A stretch of 64,000 nt of DNA, from the NCBI GenBank assembly GCA_937872925.1, contig CALMUT010000068.1, positions 1-64,000 of the forward strand, in the 5' to 3' direction. Positions 51,318 through 60,384 of this stretch are shown here, piece after piece. A program made the position numbers and the translations under genes. Source of the DNA: an uncultured Myxococcales bacterium (lineage in GTDB: Bacteria > Myxococcota_A > Polyangia > Polyangiales > Polyangiaceae). Numbering within the stretch: the first letter of the stretch is position 1; the number at the start of each line of letters is the position of its first letter. A model generated the notes under the pieces. The model ran no database searches and was not told the origin of the DNA. It worked only from the letters and a program-made list of their open reading frames with translations.

Positions 51318-52712
51318 ATGTCGGTGCAGCCTGGCGACAGCTACGACGACCAATCCAAGACCGTCCAGCAACTGGCCGAAACGACTCAAGTTGCGACGAT
51401 AGGCTACTTGGTGCGCGTGACTCAGGGGCCCGACGTGGGCAAGGAGCTTCTGGTCGATGCCTCAGCGCCCGCGCGGCTTCTTGTGGGCACCAGCCCCGCC
51501 GCTGCGCTGCGGCTGACGGACCCCTCCGTTTCACGGAGGCACGTCGCACTAGAGCTGCGCGCGGGTCGCCTCATCGTGGTGGACCTCGACAGTACCAACG
51601 GCACCTACCTGGGGGGCGTTGGTATTGGCGAAGTGAGTTTTACGGAGCGTGCGGAACTGCGCCTCGGAGCCAGCACCATTTCCGTAGAACCCGTCACGCC
51701 CTCGGTATCCTCTCCGCCGCTTCCCAACAAGATCGCGTTCGGCGCGATGCTTGGCGTGAGTCCTGCCATGCGCCGGCTGTATCCGTTGTGTGAACGACTC
51801 GCTCGGACGGATCTGCCCGTGATCATCGAGGGAGAGACCGGAACTGGAAAGGAAGTGCTGGCGAATGCACTGCATCAGCTCGGTCCCCGCGCCCGCCAAC
51901 CCTTCGTTGTATTCGACTGCACGGCCGTGCCCGCCAACCTGGTGGAAGCTCTCCTCTTTGGTCACGAGCGCGGGGCATTTACGGGTGCCGCGGAGACGCG
52001 CCAAGGCGTCTTCGAGCGTGCCCAGGGTGGAACTCTCTTGATCGACGAGATCGGCGATTTGGATCTGTCTCTGCAGCCCAAGTTACTGGGGGTGCTCGAA
52101 CGCTCCGCGGTCCAGCGCGTAGGCAGCGCGAAGATGTACGCCGTGGACGTGCGCGTCATCGCCGCAACCCGGCGGGATCTCGATCGGGAGGTGCAGGCCG
52201 GTCGCTTCCGTGACGACTTGTACCACCGCCTGGCTGTTGCGCGCGTCGAGTTGCCGCCGCTTCGGCGACGCCGCGAGGACATTGCTGTGCTCGCGCGCCA
52301 CTTCCTCCGCACCCATGAGGCCGCGGACTCCGTGCTGAGTCAAAGCCAGATGAACCGCTGGATGGATCACGACTGGCCCGGCAATGTCCGCGAACTGCGC
52401 AATGCCGTTGCGCGGGAAGTTGCTTTGGGGGATTTGGGCGCCGAGGGTCTTTTGCCCTTCAATGCTGGGTTGTCCGAAGGCAGCGGATTGACAGTCGATT
52501 CGGACGGCGGCGTGGACTGGGTGGAGGGAATCATTCAGTCGGACCTGCCCCTGGCGCAGGCAAGGCGCAGGTTGACCGAGGAGTTTGAGCGTCGCTACGT
52601 CGAGCGGCTGCTGGAGCAGCACGGCGGAAACGTGAAGGATGCCGCCGCCGCCGCGGGCGTCGCAAAACGCTATTTCCAGCTGGTCAAGTCTCGCGCGGGC
52701 CTGACGAAATGA
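51318..52712 (+). CDS. FHA-domain sigma-54 (bEBP) transcriptional activator
   Basis: 464 residues. The FHA domain (about 35-135) has [37 protein letters not shown] and DSTNGTYL, the phosphothreonine-binding pattern. The AAA+ domain (about 150-385) has Walker [10 protein letters not shown], the sigma-54 loop GAFTGA, Walker [13 protein letters not shown] and an RDDLYHRL segment. The Fis-type helix-turn-helix ends the protein ([20 protein letters not shown]). FHA takes the place of a receiver, so activity should depend on a Thr-phosphorylated partner; kinases flank it. The ATG at 51318 follows the longer open frame's Arg-rich part. Confidence 0.93.
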   Translation: MSVQPGDSYDDQSKTVQQLAETTQVATIGYLVRVTQGPDVGKELLVDASAPARLLVGTSPAAALRLTDPSVSRRHVALELRAGRLIVVDLDSTNGTYLGGVGIGEVSFTERAELRLGASTISVEPVTPSVSSPPLPNKIAFGAMLGVSPAMRRLYPLCERLARTDLPVIIEGETGTGKEVLANALHQLGPRARQPFVVFDCTAVPANLVEALLFGHERGAFTGAAETRQGVFERAQGGTLLIDEIGDLDLSLQPKLLGVLERSAVQRVGSAKMYAVDVRVIAATRRDLDREVQAGRFRDDLYHRLAVARVELPPLRRRREDIAVLARHFLRTHEAADSVLSQSQMNRWMDHDWPGNVRELRNAVAREVALGDLGAEGLLPFNAGLSEGSGLTVDSDGGVDWVEGIIQSDLPLAQARRRLTEEFERRYVERLLEQHGGNVKDAAAAAGVAKRYFQLVKSRAGLTK

Positions 52713-53326
52713 GGGGAGTCCGTTCGCTCTGCGTTGCCGCTTCGGTCTGCGCAACTGGATGCTTCTTTGAGCTCGACCCCCCCAACCGTGACCCGCTGCC
52801 TGGCGGGGGACCGGTAACCGAGACCGTGATCTCCCCGGGCGCGGTGTGGCGTTATTTGGATACCGGCAGCGCGCCGAGCGACTGGAACCAGACGCAGTTC
52901 GATGATTCCAACTGGAAATCTGGACCTGCCGAGCTTGGCTACGGCGACGGCGACGAAACCACCGTGGTTGGCTTTGGCCCGAATGAGAACGAAAAGTTCA
53001 TCACGACCTATTTCCGACATGGCTTCGAGCTGTCGCTGAAGCAATTGACCGCTGCGCGTCTGAACGTGCTCCGAGACGACGGCGTGGTGGTGTATGTCAA
53101 CGGCACGCAGGCGTTCATCGACAATCTGCCCGAGATCGTTACCGCGTCTACACCGTCGTTGACGGGCGTATCCAAAGACGCGGAGGCAACGTTCCTCAGC
53201 GCCGATGTCGACCCCAAGCTGTTTGTGATCGGCAAGAATGTCGTGGCTGTGGAAATCCACCAAGATGGCGCATCGAGTACGGATATTTCCTTCGATTTGA
53301 AACTGGAGCTCGACGGGCAGCGATGA
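52709..53326 (+). CDS. Lipoprotein with galactose-binding-like domain
   Basis: 205 residues; lipobox ATGC (Cys18). After a Pro-rich linker the domain begins VISPGAVWRYLDTGSAPSDW and continues with QFDDSNWKSGPAELGYGDGD, YFRHGFEL, RLNVLRDDGVVVYVNGTQAF and GKNVVAVEIHQDGASSTDIS. This is the metallophosphoesterase- and CotH-associated jelly-roll often seen in secreted proteins of planctomycetes and myxobacteria. It overlaps the FHA activator stop by four bases, an odd coupling of regulator and surface protein. Confidence 0.82.
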   Translation: MRGVRSLCVAASVCATGCFFELDPPNRDPLPGGGPVTETVISPGAVWRYLDTGSAPSDWNQTQFDDSNWKSGPAELGYGDGDETTVVGFGPNENEKFITTYFRHGFELSLKQLTAARLNVLRDDGVVVYVNGTQAFIDNLPEIVTASTPSLTGVSKDAEATFLSADVDPKLFVIGKNVVAVEIHQDGASSTDISFDLKLELDGQR

Positions 53327-53365
53327 TGCGTGGAGTTTGTCGGGAATGCTAGACTCCCCCGACGA

Positions 53366-54976
53366 ATGACCTCGGATCCGACATTTCCGGAGCGCGTAGG
53401 GCGCTATACTTTGCTTGCACCGATCGGGTCGGGTGGTCTTGCGAACGTTTACCTGGGCCGGGCCGACGGCATTGGGGGCTTCTCGCGTCAGGTTGCCGTC
53501 AAGATCTTGCATCCCCATCTGCGGGAACAGCGGGAGTTGGTGGAGCAGCTGATCCAGGAAGCGCGAGTGGTGGGTCAGATCCACCATCCCAACGTCGTGC
53601 AAGTCATGGACGTCGGTGAAGACGTCCCGGGTGTCTTCATCGTTATGGAGTACGTCGAGGGAGAAGCCTTGGCGTGGCTGCTGAAGACGGCGCGCGAGTC
53701 TTCGCAACCGTTGCCGCGAGCCGTCGCTCTCAAGGTCATGGCTGATGCCCTCGAAGGTCTGCACGCCGCACACGAAGCGGCGGACGAGACAGGAACGCCG
53801 CTGGGTATCGTGCATCGAGACTTCTCGCCGCAGAACCTGATGGTGGGTACGGACGGCGTGACCCGCTTGATCGACTTCGGAGTCGCCAAGCTTGCCCGCT
53901 CTGGAGTGCAGACGCAGACCGGGCTCATCAAAGGCAAAGTCGCCTACATGTCCCCCGAGCAGACCCGTGGGCAAGCCGTAGATGCCCGCTGTGATGTATG
54001 GGCTGCGGGAGTCGTTGTCTGGGAGACCTTCGCCGGGCGGCGTATTTTCAAGCGCGGCGACGACTTGTCCACCATGCTCGAGATCGCCAGCGGGGAAGTA
54101 GCAGACCTCGGCGCGGAACCGACCTCGCCTCCCGAAGGCGCAGTGGCAGCCGCGCGTTTGGCCCTGCGCCGGGATGTGGACGCGCGCTGCGACAGCGCTC
54201 GTGAGTTGCGTCGTCTGCTCCTGTCCGGACCCGACGCTGTCGCGAGCAGCGAGGAGGTTGCAGAGTACGTGCGAGCCATTGCGGCGCCTCGGTTGGCGGA
54301 GCGTCGCGAGCGGATCGATAAGGTCGTCGTGCTTCGCGACGAGAGCCGAGCGTCGGGTGACGCCGCTGGTCTCGCAACGCCCGCCGGGGGGGCCGGGTCG
54401 GCAAAGCCAGCTCCCGAGCACACGGATACGCGGCATTCCTTGAGCCAACCTACGCGGATTGTGGCTGCCCGTCCCGGCCGCAAAGGTTGGCTGGTGCTTG
54501 CGGGGCTTTCAGCGGCAGCGGCGGCGGTGCTGCTACTCGCTCCATGGGCGGACTCCGGCGATGCATCCCCAGCGGCTGCGTCAGTGGCGCGGCCGCTGCA
54601 GGCTGCTCCGTCGCAGCAGCCTGTAGTTGCCGAAACCAAGCGTGTGGAGATAGCCGCATCGGAACCCATGGCGTCATTGACGGTCGCCGGACGTGCTGTG
54701 GCGCTTCAGGTCGCTGCGAATTTGGTCGAAGTACGCGTGCCCGTCGCGACCAAACAACTTGTCATCCAAGCCGCGACGTCCGACGGCCGGACCACGAGCT
54801 ACGTTGGCGAAGGGGTCCCAGACCGCGTGCGCCTGGACTTTGGCGCCGCCAAGCCGGCGAGCGAGGCGGATCCGGTACCGACACGCCCCGCCGTTCGTGT
54901 GAAGCCCGGGCGGACGAGCGACGGTGCGCGCAAACCTGAACCTTTGTCACCCAGTCCCTACCGCAAGGGGCCATGA
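53366..54976 (+). CDS. Transmembrane Ser/Thr protein kinase with exported beta domain
   Basis: 536 residues. The kinase domain covers about 12-275: APIGSGGLANVYLG, Lys46 (VAVKILH), catalytic loop HRDFSPQN (Ser for Lys), DFGVAKL, YMSPEQTRGQ. A TM helix lies at about 374-393 (GWLVLAGLSAAAAAVLLLAP). The exported part contains a beta-rich PEGA-like segment (ASLTVAGRAVALQVAANLVE, VRVPVATKQLVIQAATSDGR, DRVRLDFG) and a basic Pro-rich end. Start ATG 53366 was chosen because homology begins about 10 residues in. It overlaps the downstream partner by four bases. Confidence 0.92.
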   Translation: MTSDPTFPERVGRYTLLAPIGSGGLANVYLGRADGIGGFSRQVAVKILHPHLREQRELVEQLIQEARVVGQIHHPNVVQVMDVGEDVPGVFIVMEYVEGEALAWLLKTARESSQPLPRAVALKVMADALEGLHAAHEAADETGTPLGIVHRDFSPQNLMVGTDGVTRLIDFGVAKLARSGVQTQTGLIKGKVAYMSPEQTRGQAVDARCDVWAAGVVVWETFAGRRIFKRGDDLSTMLEIASGEVADLGAEPTSPPEGAVAAARLALRRDVDARCDSARELRRLLLSGPDAVASSEEVAEYVRAIAAPRLAERRERIDKVVVLRDESRASGDAAGLATPAGGAGSAKPAPEHTDTRHSLSQPTRIVAARPGRKGWLVLAGLSAAAAAVLLLAPWADSGDASPAAASVARPLQAAPSQQPVVAETKRVEIAASEPMASLTVAGRAVALQVAANLVEVRVPVATKQLVIQAATSDGRTTSYVGEGVPDRVRLDFGAAKPASEADPVPTRPAVRVKPGRTSDGARKPEPLSPSPYRKGP

Positions 54977-55869
54977 GGCTTTTCACCCTCGCCTGCCTTG
55001 TTGCTTCGCTCATCTTTGGGGCGATGCCATCGAATGCCGCTGGCAGCGAAGACCTTGCGGAGCAGTTTTTCACTGCGGGCAGTAGCGCTTACCACCGCGG
55101 GGAGTTTCGCGCCGCTGCGGAGGCATTCGAGTCGGCCCACCGCCACGCGCCGCGAGCGGCGACGATTCTGAACGCGGCACGAGCGTGGCGCGCCGCCGAA
55201 GAACCTGGGCGCGCCGCCAATGCGTACGCCGCGGCACTCAATCTCGGGGGGCTGCCCTCGGAAGAACAACAGAACGCACAGCAACAGCTCACGGCGCTGA
55301 GCGCCACGCTGGGACGCGTGCAACTTCTCGGTCCGGCCGGGACGGTGGTGGGCCTTGGGGAGCAGCAGAAGCTTGCGGTTCCGACCGAGGTGTACGTCGC
55401 GCCCGGCACTTATTCACTGACGGCTCTGTTTCCGAGTGGACAACGCATCACGAGGACTGTTCGTGTGCGGATTGGAACCCAGCAGGAGCGGTTGGAAGCA
55501 CCACCTGCCGAGCCGCCGCAGGCAACTCGTGCATCGGCTGCGCCTGAGAGTCCAGCGCTCGAGAGCGGTTCCTCTCAGTCCGCGTGGGGGATCGCGTCGC
55601 TGGGTGCCGCTGGGGCGCTGACGGTCGGCGCCGTCATCCTCGGCACACGTGCCCTCGACGCGCGCGATCGCTATGACGCATCGGACCGGCGTGATATCGA
55701 AGCGTACGACGAAGCCAAGTCGCTACGCTTATGGACCAATGTCCTTTGGGGTGGCGCGGTGGTTGCGGGCGGCGTTGGCGTGACTCTGATTGTTACAGCG
55801 AAAGCGTCCAAACCAAGGGCGGGCTTGCGGGTCGGACCCGATGGCGTTTCCTGGATGGGTCGATTCTGA
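54973..55869 (+). CDS. Exported TPR/PEGA-like kinase partner with two TM segments
   Basis: 298 residues. Signal peptide to about 23 (...PSNAAGS). TPR-like helices (LAEQFFTAGSSAYHRGEFRA, AAEAFESAHRHAPRAATILN, AARAWRAAEEPGRAANAYAA) are followed by a beta-rich PEGA-like part (TLGRVQLLGPAGTVVGLGEQ, VYVAPGTYSLTALFPSGQRI). Two hydrophobic helices then flank a charged loop rich in Asp, Arg and Tyr. The layout copies the product at 9543-10415. ATGA overlap with the kinase argues for one functional unit, which I infer to sense an envelope signal. Confidence 0.82.
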   Translation: MRLFTLACLVASLIFGAMPSNAAGSEDLAEQFFTAGSSAYHRGEFRAAAEAFESAHRHAPRAATILNAARAWRAAEEPGRAANAYAAALNLGGLPSEEQQNAQQQLTALSATLGRVQLLGPAGTVVGLGEQQKLAVPTEVYVAPGTYSLTALFPSGQRITRTVRVRIGTQQERLEAPPAEPPQATRASAAPESPALESGSSQSAWGIASLGAAGALTVGAVILGTRALDARDRYDASDRRDIEAYDEAKSLRLWTNVLWGGAVVAGGVGVTLIVTAKASKPRAGLRVGPDGVSWMGRF

Positions 55870-55930
55870 CGTCGCGCCGGCGCGAATTCCGTTGAACCCG
55901 TGCCCCTCCGTTGGATGGAAAATCCAAGCG
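55870..55930. other. Convergent intergenic region with two palindromes
   Basis: 61 bp between converging stops. It holds a perfect 12-bp palindrome cgcgccggcgcg (55873-55884) and a hairpin ttggat-ggaaa-atccaa (55911-55927). Neither has a T-tract; one may terminate transcription. Confidence 0.35.
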
Positions 55931-57292
55931 CTAGGGTGCCGAGATGGCTTTGGCGATCGTGGCGAGCAGCGCCGCCTCTTCGGGCGTCGGGTAGTGCGTT
56001 CCCACATGCGGCACCACCTTGCTGCCGAGGGAGCTTGCCGGGTGGCGGGTGACCGCCGCCGACGCGGGGATGCTTAGCTTGGCGCCACTCGATACCGCGT
56101 CACTCTCGCCGCTGGGCAAGAGGTTGTCCTCGAAGTACACGCTGCCTTCGGATGCGCCGCGGCCAAAGCTAATGGCTCCGTTGGGCGTCCCTTTCAGCCC
56201 TGCGACGTGGTGGAAGACGTTTCCCATCACGTTCAGGCTCGGGTTGGTCTCGCCCGCGTCGTAATGAATGTCGAGGCCAAGCCCGCCGCCTTCCATCCAG
56301 CCCCAGCCATAGACGACGTTGTTCACATAGTCGATGAGTTGGTTATTGTGCCGAATGCGGATTTGGCGCTCGTTGTTGCGTGCGAACACGTTGTGGTGGA
56401 TTGAAAAGCGCTCCCGGGTGACTTTCGTGTCGCTCGTCGAAAGATGCAGCGCCGTCACGGTGTCTAAGATGAGGTTCCACGATAGAGTGACGTCCTTGAC
56501 GTCCTCCCAAACGTCGAAGACGCCGTCGGTTGCAGCGACGCCGGTGAGGTGATCGATGATCACCCGGGAAACCGCCGCGGATTCACCATCCAGTCCCCAA
56601 ATGTCCCCGGCGTTCTGGTGGGATTGTGCCAGGCCGTCCATGCGCAGGTAGCGAAGGATGATGTCGTGCGCTGGGCCGATGCTGTTGCGCGCCTCGATCG
56701 TGGTGCCGATGGTGCCGGGCTGCTGGATGGTGATCCCGGGTGATGGCGCCGTCGCGCCATCAACGGTGACGTAGGAATACGGCAAGTTCAGGTCGGACTT
56801 CAGCGTAATGGTGCCACCGACGTCGAATACGACGAGGCGACAACCGGCGGAAAGCGCGGCCCTCAGACTGCCGGCGCCGGAGTCCGCGAGAGTCGTCACG
56901 TGCACCGTCGACGGGGACTGAGGGCAGCTTGCATGCCCTTGGGTGATCGCCCCGAAGCCCTCATAGGCGCTCGAAGGATTGCCTGCGCTGCCTCCGGTGC
57001 CGGTTCCTCCACTGCCTGCACTGCCCGCGCTGCCTCCACTGCCTGCGGTTGCGCCACTGCCGCTACTGCCGCCGGTCCCAGCCGCGCCTCCGGAGGACGA
57101 TCCACCGGTTGCCGAGGCAGCTGCTGCTCCACTCGCGCCGCCCGAACTCGCGGCGGCGGCGCCCCCGGCCCCGCCTGATCCCTGTTGCGCTGGGTCGTCT
57201 CCACCGCCGCACGCGGCCAACCCGCCGCAACTGGCCAGCAGTGCTACAGCCGAAGTCGCAAACCCACGTCGGAACAGATTCTTGAATGGCAT
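55931..57292 (-). CDS. Pectate-lyase-like parallel beta-helix lipoprotein
   Basis: 453 residues. Signal with possible lipobox Cys22 or Cys28 (SCGGLAACGG), then a Gly/Ser/Ala linker of about 85 residues. The domain has VHVTTLADSGAGSLRAALSA, CRLVVFDVGGTITLKSDLNL, IILRYLRMDG, RVIIDHLTGVAATDGVFDVW, DVTLSWNLIL, HHNVFARNNERQIRIRHNNQ and a VVYGWGWMEGGGLGLDIHYD stretch. This order matches pectate-lyase family 1 and related proteins; lyase activity on pectin-type polymers is likely but unproven. ATG 57292 is used; ATG 57310 is in frame. Confidence 0.88.
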   Translation of the reverse strand: MPFKNLFRRGFATSAVALLASCGGLAACGGGDDPAQQGSGGAGGAAAASSGGASGAAAASATGGSSSGGAAGTGGSSGSGATAGSGGSAGSAGSGGTGTGGSAGNPSSAYEGFGAITQGHASCPQSPSTVHVTTLADSGAGSLRAALSAGCRLVVFDVGGTITLKSDLNLPYSYVTVDGATAPSPGITIQQPGTIGTTIEARNSIGPAHDIILRYLRMDGLAQSHQNAGDIWGLDGESAAVSRVIIDHLTGVAATDGVFDVWEDVKDVTLSWNLILDTVTALHLSTSDTKVTRERFSIHHNVFARNNERQIRIRHNNQLIDYVNNVVYGWGWMEGGGLGLDIHYDAGETNPSLNVMGNVFHHVAGLKGTPNGAISFGRGASEGSVYFEDNLLPSGESDAVSSGAKLSIPASAAVTRHPASSLGSKVVPHVGTHYPTPEEAALLATIAKAISAP

Positions 57293-57503
57293 GGGGCGCC
57301 CCTGATGCAAGGGGTGCTCCAGAGGCTTGGGATCTGCCTTGGGGGCGGGAGCACGCTAGAATACCGCTGGCTGGGTGATCGGTTCGATCATCCCAGGGGT
57401 GATCCGCATCCCGGGGTGATCGAAAAGATCCCTCTCGGATCCCCGGTAAACGGCTTGCTTGCCGCAGTCCGCTGTGGGCACGCGGGTTGCAAAGCTGCCG
57501 CGC

Positions 57504-58802
57504 ATGCGTGACCAAGCGTGGCTGCTCATCTGTATCTTTGCGACCGGTGCCTGCGGAGGCACCGACGACGCTGCTTCGGGAAGTGGAGGCGGCAGCGCTG
57601 CCACCGGCGGCGGCGCAAGCGGCGCAGGCGGCGGTAGCAGCGGCGCGGCCGGCGGGGGCAGTGGCGGAAGCGCTGCGGCGGGGACGGGTGGAGTCGGCGC
57701 GGGCGGGAGCGCCGCGTCCGGCGGCGCGTGGGTTGCGCCCGTCGGCGTTCCCTATCCCGACTTCGGCGTGAACGAGACCGCAGAGGGCTGTACCGCCTGC
57801 ACGATGAAGCAGCAGAGCAACTTGGACGGCCTAGCGAACCTTGCCCCGGGCAGCGTGATCGAGCTAAGCGGCGGGCCCTTTGTGGGCGGCAAGCTGGAGA
57901 TCAGTGGCGACGGCACCGCAGACAAGCCGATCTTCGTGCGGGGTCCGTCCGCTGGCAACCGAGTGGTCATCCAGCGGGAAACGACGATCCGCGGCAGTTA
58001 CCTGATCGTCGAGAATATCGATTTCGATCTGTCGAAGCTTTCTAGCGGCATGTCGATTGAAAACGCGGACCACGTTGCCCTGCGCCACTCGGAGGTTCAC
58101 GGATACGATCCCGGCAAGTTCTCAACGGCGCTGTACCTGGGGCAAAGCAACGACATCGTTCTGCTGGGCAACAGCGTGCACGACAACGGCGATTTCAACT
58201 TCGTCGGCGAGCAAGACGTACACGGTATCGGCGGCGGCAACATCCACCGCGTCTGGATCGTCGACAATACTCTTTACAAGAACCGCGGAGACTCTGCGCA
58301 GTTCGGCCACCAGGCTGGCAACACCTCAAGCGATATTTTCATTGGCCGTAACGACATCTACGGGGACGGTGAGAACTGCGTTGATATCAAAGAAACCAGC
58401 AACGTGGTGGTTTCGGAGAATGCGCTGCATCAAACTGCTTTTGGCGCACCCCTGGTGGTGTTCCACGACTGCCCCGTAAACGCTGCGCTGATCTACAACG
58501 AACTCTACGACACGGCAGTGGGTGTGAGCATGGCGAGCTTGGAGTCCGCCTGCGACGGCTATCGGCCTGTGCAGCAGTTTGTCATCCGGAACGCCTTCAA
58601 GAACGTCACCGACACCGCTGTGTCGGGCTGGGGCTCCGGAAAGATGCACTTTGTGAGTGGCAACACCTTTAGTGCGGTGGCGACGCCGATCGATCTCAGC
58701 AGCGTCGCTTCGGGCGCCGTGGTTGCGGAAGACGACACCGACCTCGCCAAGGCACTCGCGGCCTTCAAGACCACTTATGGCATCGACATCACTACGCCTT
58801 GA
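57504..58802 (+). CDS. Right-handed parallel beta-helix lipoprotein
   Basis: 432 residues. Lipobox TGAC (Cys17) follows a short signal; a Gly/Ser/Ala linker runs to about residue 75. The beta-helix domain has LANLAPGSVIELSGGPFVGG, IFVRGPSAGNRVVIQRETTI, YLIVENIDFDLSKLSSGMSI, HVALRHSEVHGYDPG, RVWIVDNTLYKN, DIFIGRNDIYGDGENCVDIK and NVVVSENALHQTAFG. The wording is of chondroitinase-B/PL6 or right-handed-helix (Beta_helix) type rather than classical pectate lyase. Catalytic residues cannot be assigned by eye. Separated from the next similar gene by 6 bp. Confidence 0.86.
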   Translation: MRDQAWLLICIFATGACGGTDDAASGSGGGSAATGGGASGAGGGSSGAAGGGSGGSAAAGTGGVGAGGSAASGGAWVAPVGVPYPDFGVNETAEGCTACTMKQQSNLDGLANLAPGSVIELSGGPFVGGKLEISGDGTADKPIFVRGPSAGNRVVIQRETTIRGSYLIVENIDFDLSKLSSGMSIENADHVALRHSEVHGYDPGKFSTALYLGQSNDIVLLGNSVHDNGDFNFVGEQDVHGIGGGNIHRVWIVDNTLYKNRGDSAQFGHQAGNTSSDIFIGRNDIYGDGENCVDIKETSNVVVSENALHQTAFGAPLVVFHDCPVNAALIYNELYDTAVGVSMASLESACDGYRPVQQFVIRNAFKNVTDTAVSGWGSGKMHFVSGNTFSAVATPIDLSSVASGAVVAEDDTDLAKALAAFKTTYGIDITTP

Positions 58803-58808
58803 GGACTC

Positions 58809-60326
58809 ATGAAACCGCACAACTGGTTCGTATTCGCGCTCCTGGCCCTGGCTGCTTGCGGTTCCGACGACGCGGCCCCGGGGGCCGGATCGGGAACAGG
58901 GGGTGGGGCGTCAGGCGGCGGCAGTGGCGCGGCGGGTGCCGCAGGCGCAGGCGCGACGGGGTCCGGTGCAACAGCCGGGTTCGGTGCGGCGGCGGGCACG
59001 TCAGGGGGAGCCGGTGCGCCGGGTGGCGGCGGCTCGACGTCAGGGGGTAGCGGCGGTTCCCATACAGGCGGCGGCGGCGCAACGCCCAACCCCGGCGGTT
59101 ACCTTGGCGTTCCGGAGCCGGATTGGGACTGGAACCCGACCACACCGGGGAGCAGCGTCAGCACGTTGCCCAGTTCCGTGGGTCCGGGAGTTGTCGTCGC
59201 TCTGACGGGAACCCTGACTAAAAGCCTGGTCATCAACTGCGCCGGAACTGCGACCCAGCCCGCGTTCATTACCGGGACGGCGACGATCGCAGCTCAAGCC
59301 GAAATCAAGGGCCAATACTGCATCGTGGAGGGGCTCGCCTTCCAGGGCAAGGGTGGTGCCCTTCGCATCAGTGGCCACCACATCACCCTGCGCAACGCGA
59401 GAGTGTCCGACACGAACACCGGCTGGGGCTCCGCGATGTCCAGCGGAGGGCATCACGTAGTGGTTTACAAGAACAAGATTGGCCCTAGCGGCGACGCCAA
59501 ACTGAAAACGGATGTGGACCACCACTGCATCAAGTGGGGCGGCGATGACTCTTGGATCATCGGCAACGAAATCAGCGCGTGCCAGGGAGATGGCATTCAG
59601 GTGGGGGACCAAAACAACAGTCCGACTGACATCAATCGCACGTACATTGCCGGCAACGACATCCATGGCAATCTTCAGACCGGCGTGTGGGTGAAAAAGG
59701 CTACGGATACCATCATCTCCAGCAACAAGATCTACGATCACAACGACGGGGGTGGCTCCGCGCCCGTGTGCACGGGTGCTCAATACTCCAACGCTTACAC
59801 CTGGTTTCTCGCAAATGATCTGGGAAATTGTGGCGGCGGCATCAAGTACCAATCTTCCGACGGCGGGGACCACCGATACGCCATATTCAACCTCATCCAC
59901 GACACGACGGGAGTCGGATACGATCCGAACAACCCGCATTCGAACTTTGGGATCGGTGATCGCTCCAATTCCAACGAAACCCGTGGGATCCTCTTCAACA
60001 CCTTGCTCGATACGCACGCCGGCCTAGCAACAGCCTATTCCGGTCAGGCGAAGTTGACGGTCTGCGGCAACGCTGTCGTCACCAAGGGCAAGCAGACGAA
60101 CTTTGAAGTGCAGCCGGGCGTCTACAAGGACAACCAGTTCGGCGCGAGCGCGGCCGCCCTTGGCTTGGATTCAAGCGCCGTGCCGCAGTCCGGGTCGCCG
60201 CTGATCGATGCCGCAACCTGCGCCATGACTGCTTTCGACTTGTTCCAGTCTCGCTACGGACTGGACATCAGAGACGGCCGACCCAAGGGCGGCGCCTGGG
60301 ACGTGGGAGCCAAAGAATCGCCCTAG
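58809..60326 (+). CDS. Right-handed parallel beta-helix lipoprotein, second of tandem pair
   Basis: 505 residues. Lipobox LAAC (Cys17), then about 80 residues of Gly/Ser/Ala/Thr linker. The domain resembles the upstream gene: PSSVGPGVVVALTGTLTKSL, FITGTATIAAQAEIKGQYCI, VEGLAFQGKGGALRISGHHI, NEISACQGDGIQVGDQNNSP, DTIISSNKIYDHNDGGG, and an end YGLDIRDGRPKGGAWDVGA that many secreted beta-helix proteins share. The tandem pair probably arose by duplication and acts on, or binds, a surface or environmental polysaccharide (inference). Confidence 0.86.
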   Translation: MKPHNWFVFALLALAACGSDDAAPGAGSGTGGGASGGGSGAAGAAGAGATGSGATAGFGAAAGTSGGAGAPGGGGSTSGGSGGSHTGGGGATPNPGGYLGVPEPDWDWNPTTPGSSVSTLPSSVGPGVVVALTGTLTKSLVINCAGTATQPAFITGTATIAAQAEIKGQYCIVEGLAFQGKGGALRISGHHITLRNARVSDTNTGWGSAMSSGGHHVVVYKNKIGPSGDAKLKTDVDHHCIKWGGDDSWIIGNEISACQGDGIQVGDQNNSPTDINRTYIAGNDIHGNLQTGVWVKKATDTIISSNKIYDHNDGGGSAPVCTGAQYSNAYTWFLANDLGNCGGGIKYQSSDGGDHRYAIFNLIHDTTGVGYDPNNPHSNFGIGDRSNSNETRGILFNTLLDTHAGLATAYSGQAKLTVCGNAVVTKGKQTNFEVQPGVYKDNQFGASAAALGLDSSAVPQSGSPLIDAATCAMTAFDLFQSRYGLDIRDGRPKGGAWDVGAKESP

Positions 60327-60384
60327 GCCGCCGCCGAGCCCCCTGGAGTTGCGTCGAGCCGCGCTTGCAAGGCATCTTGAGGAG

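Noticed and set aside
52670-54448. 592-codon minus-strand open frame
   Set aside because: Runs opposite three supported genes (the end of the FHA activator, the 52709 lipoprotein and the kinase); no signal, motif or ribosome site.
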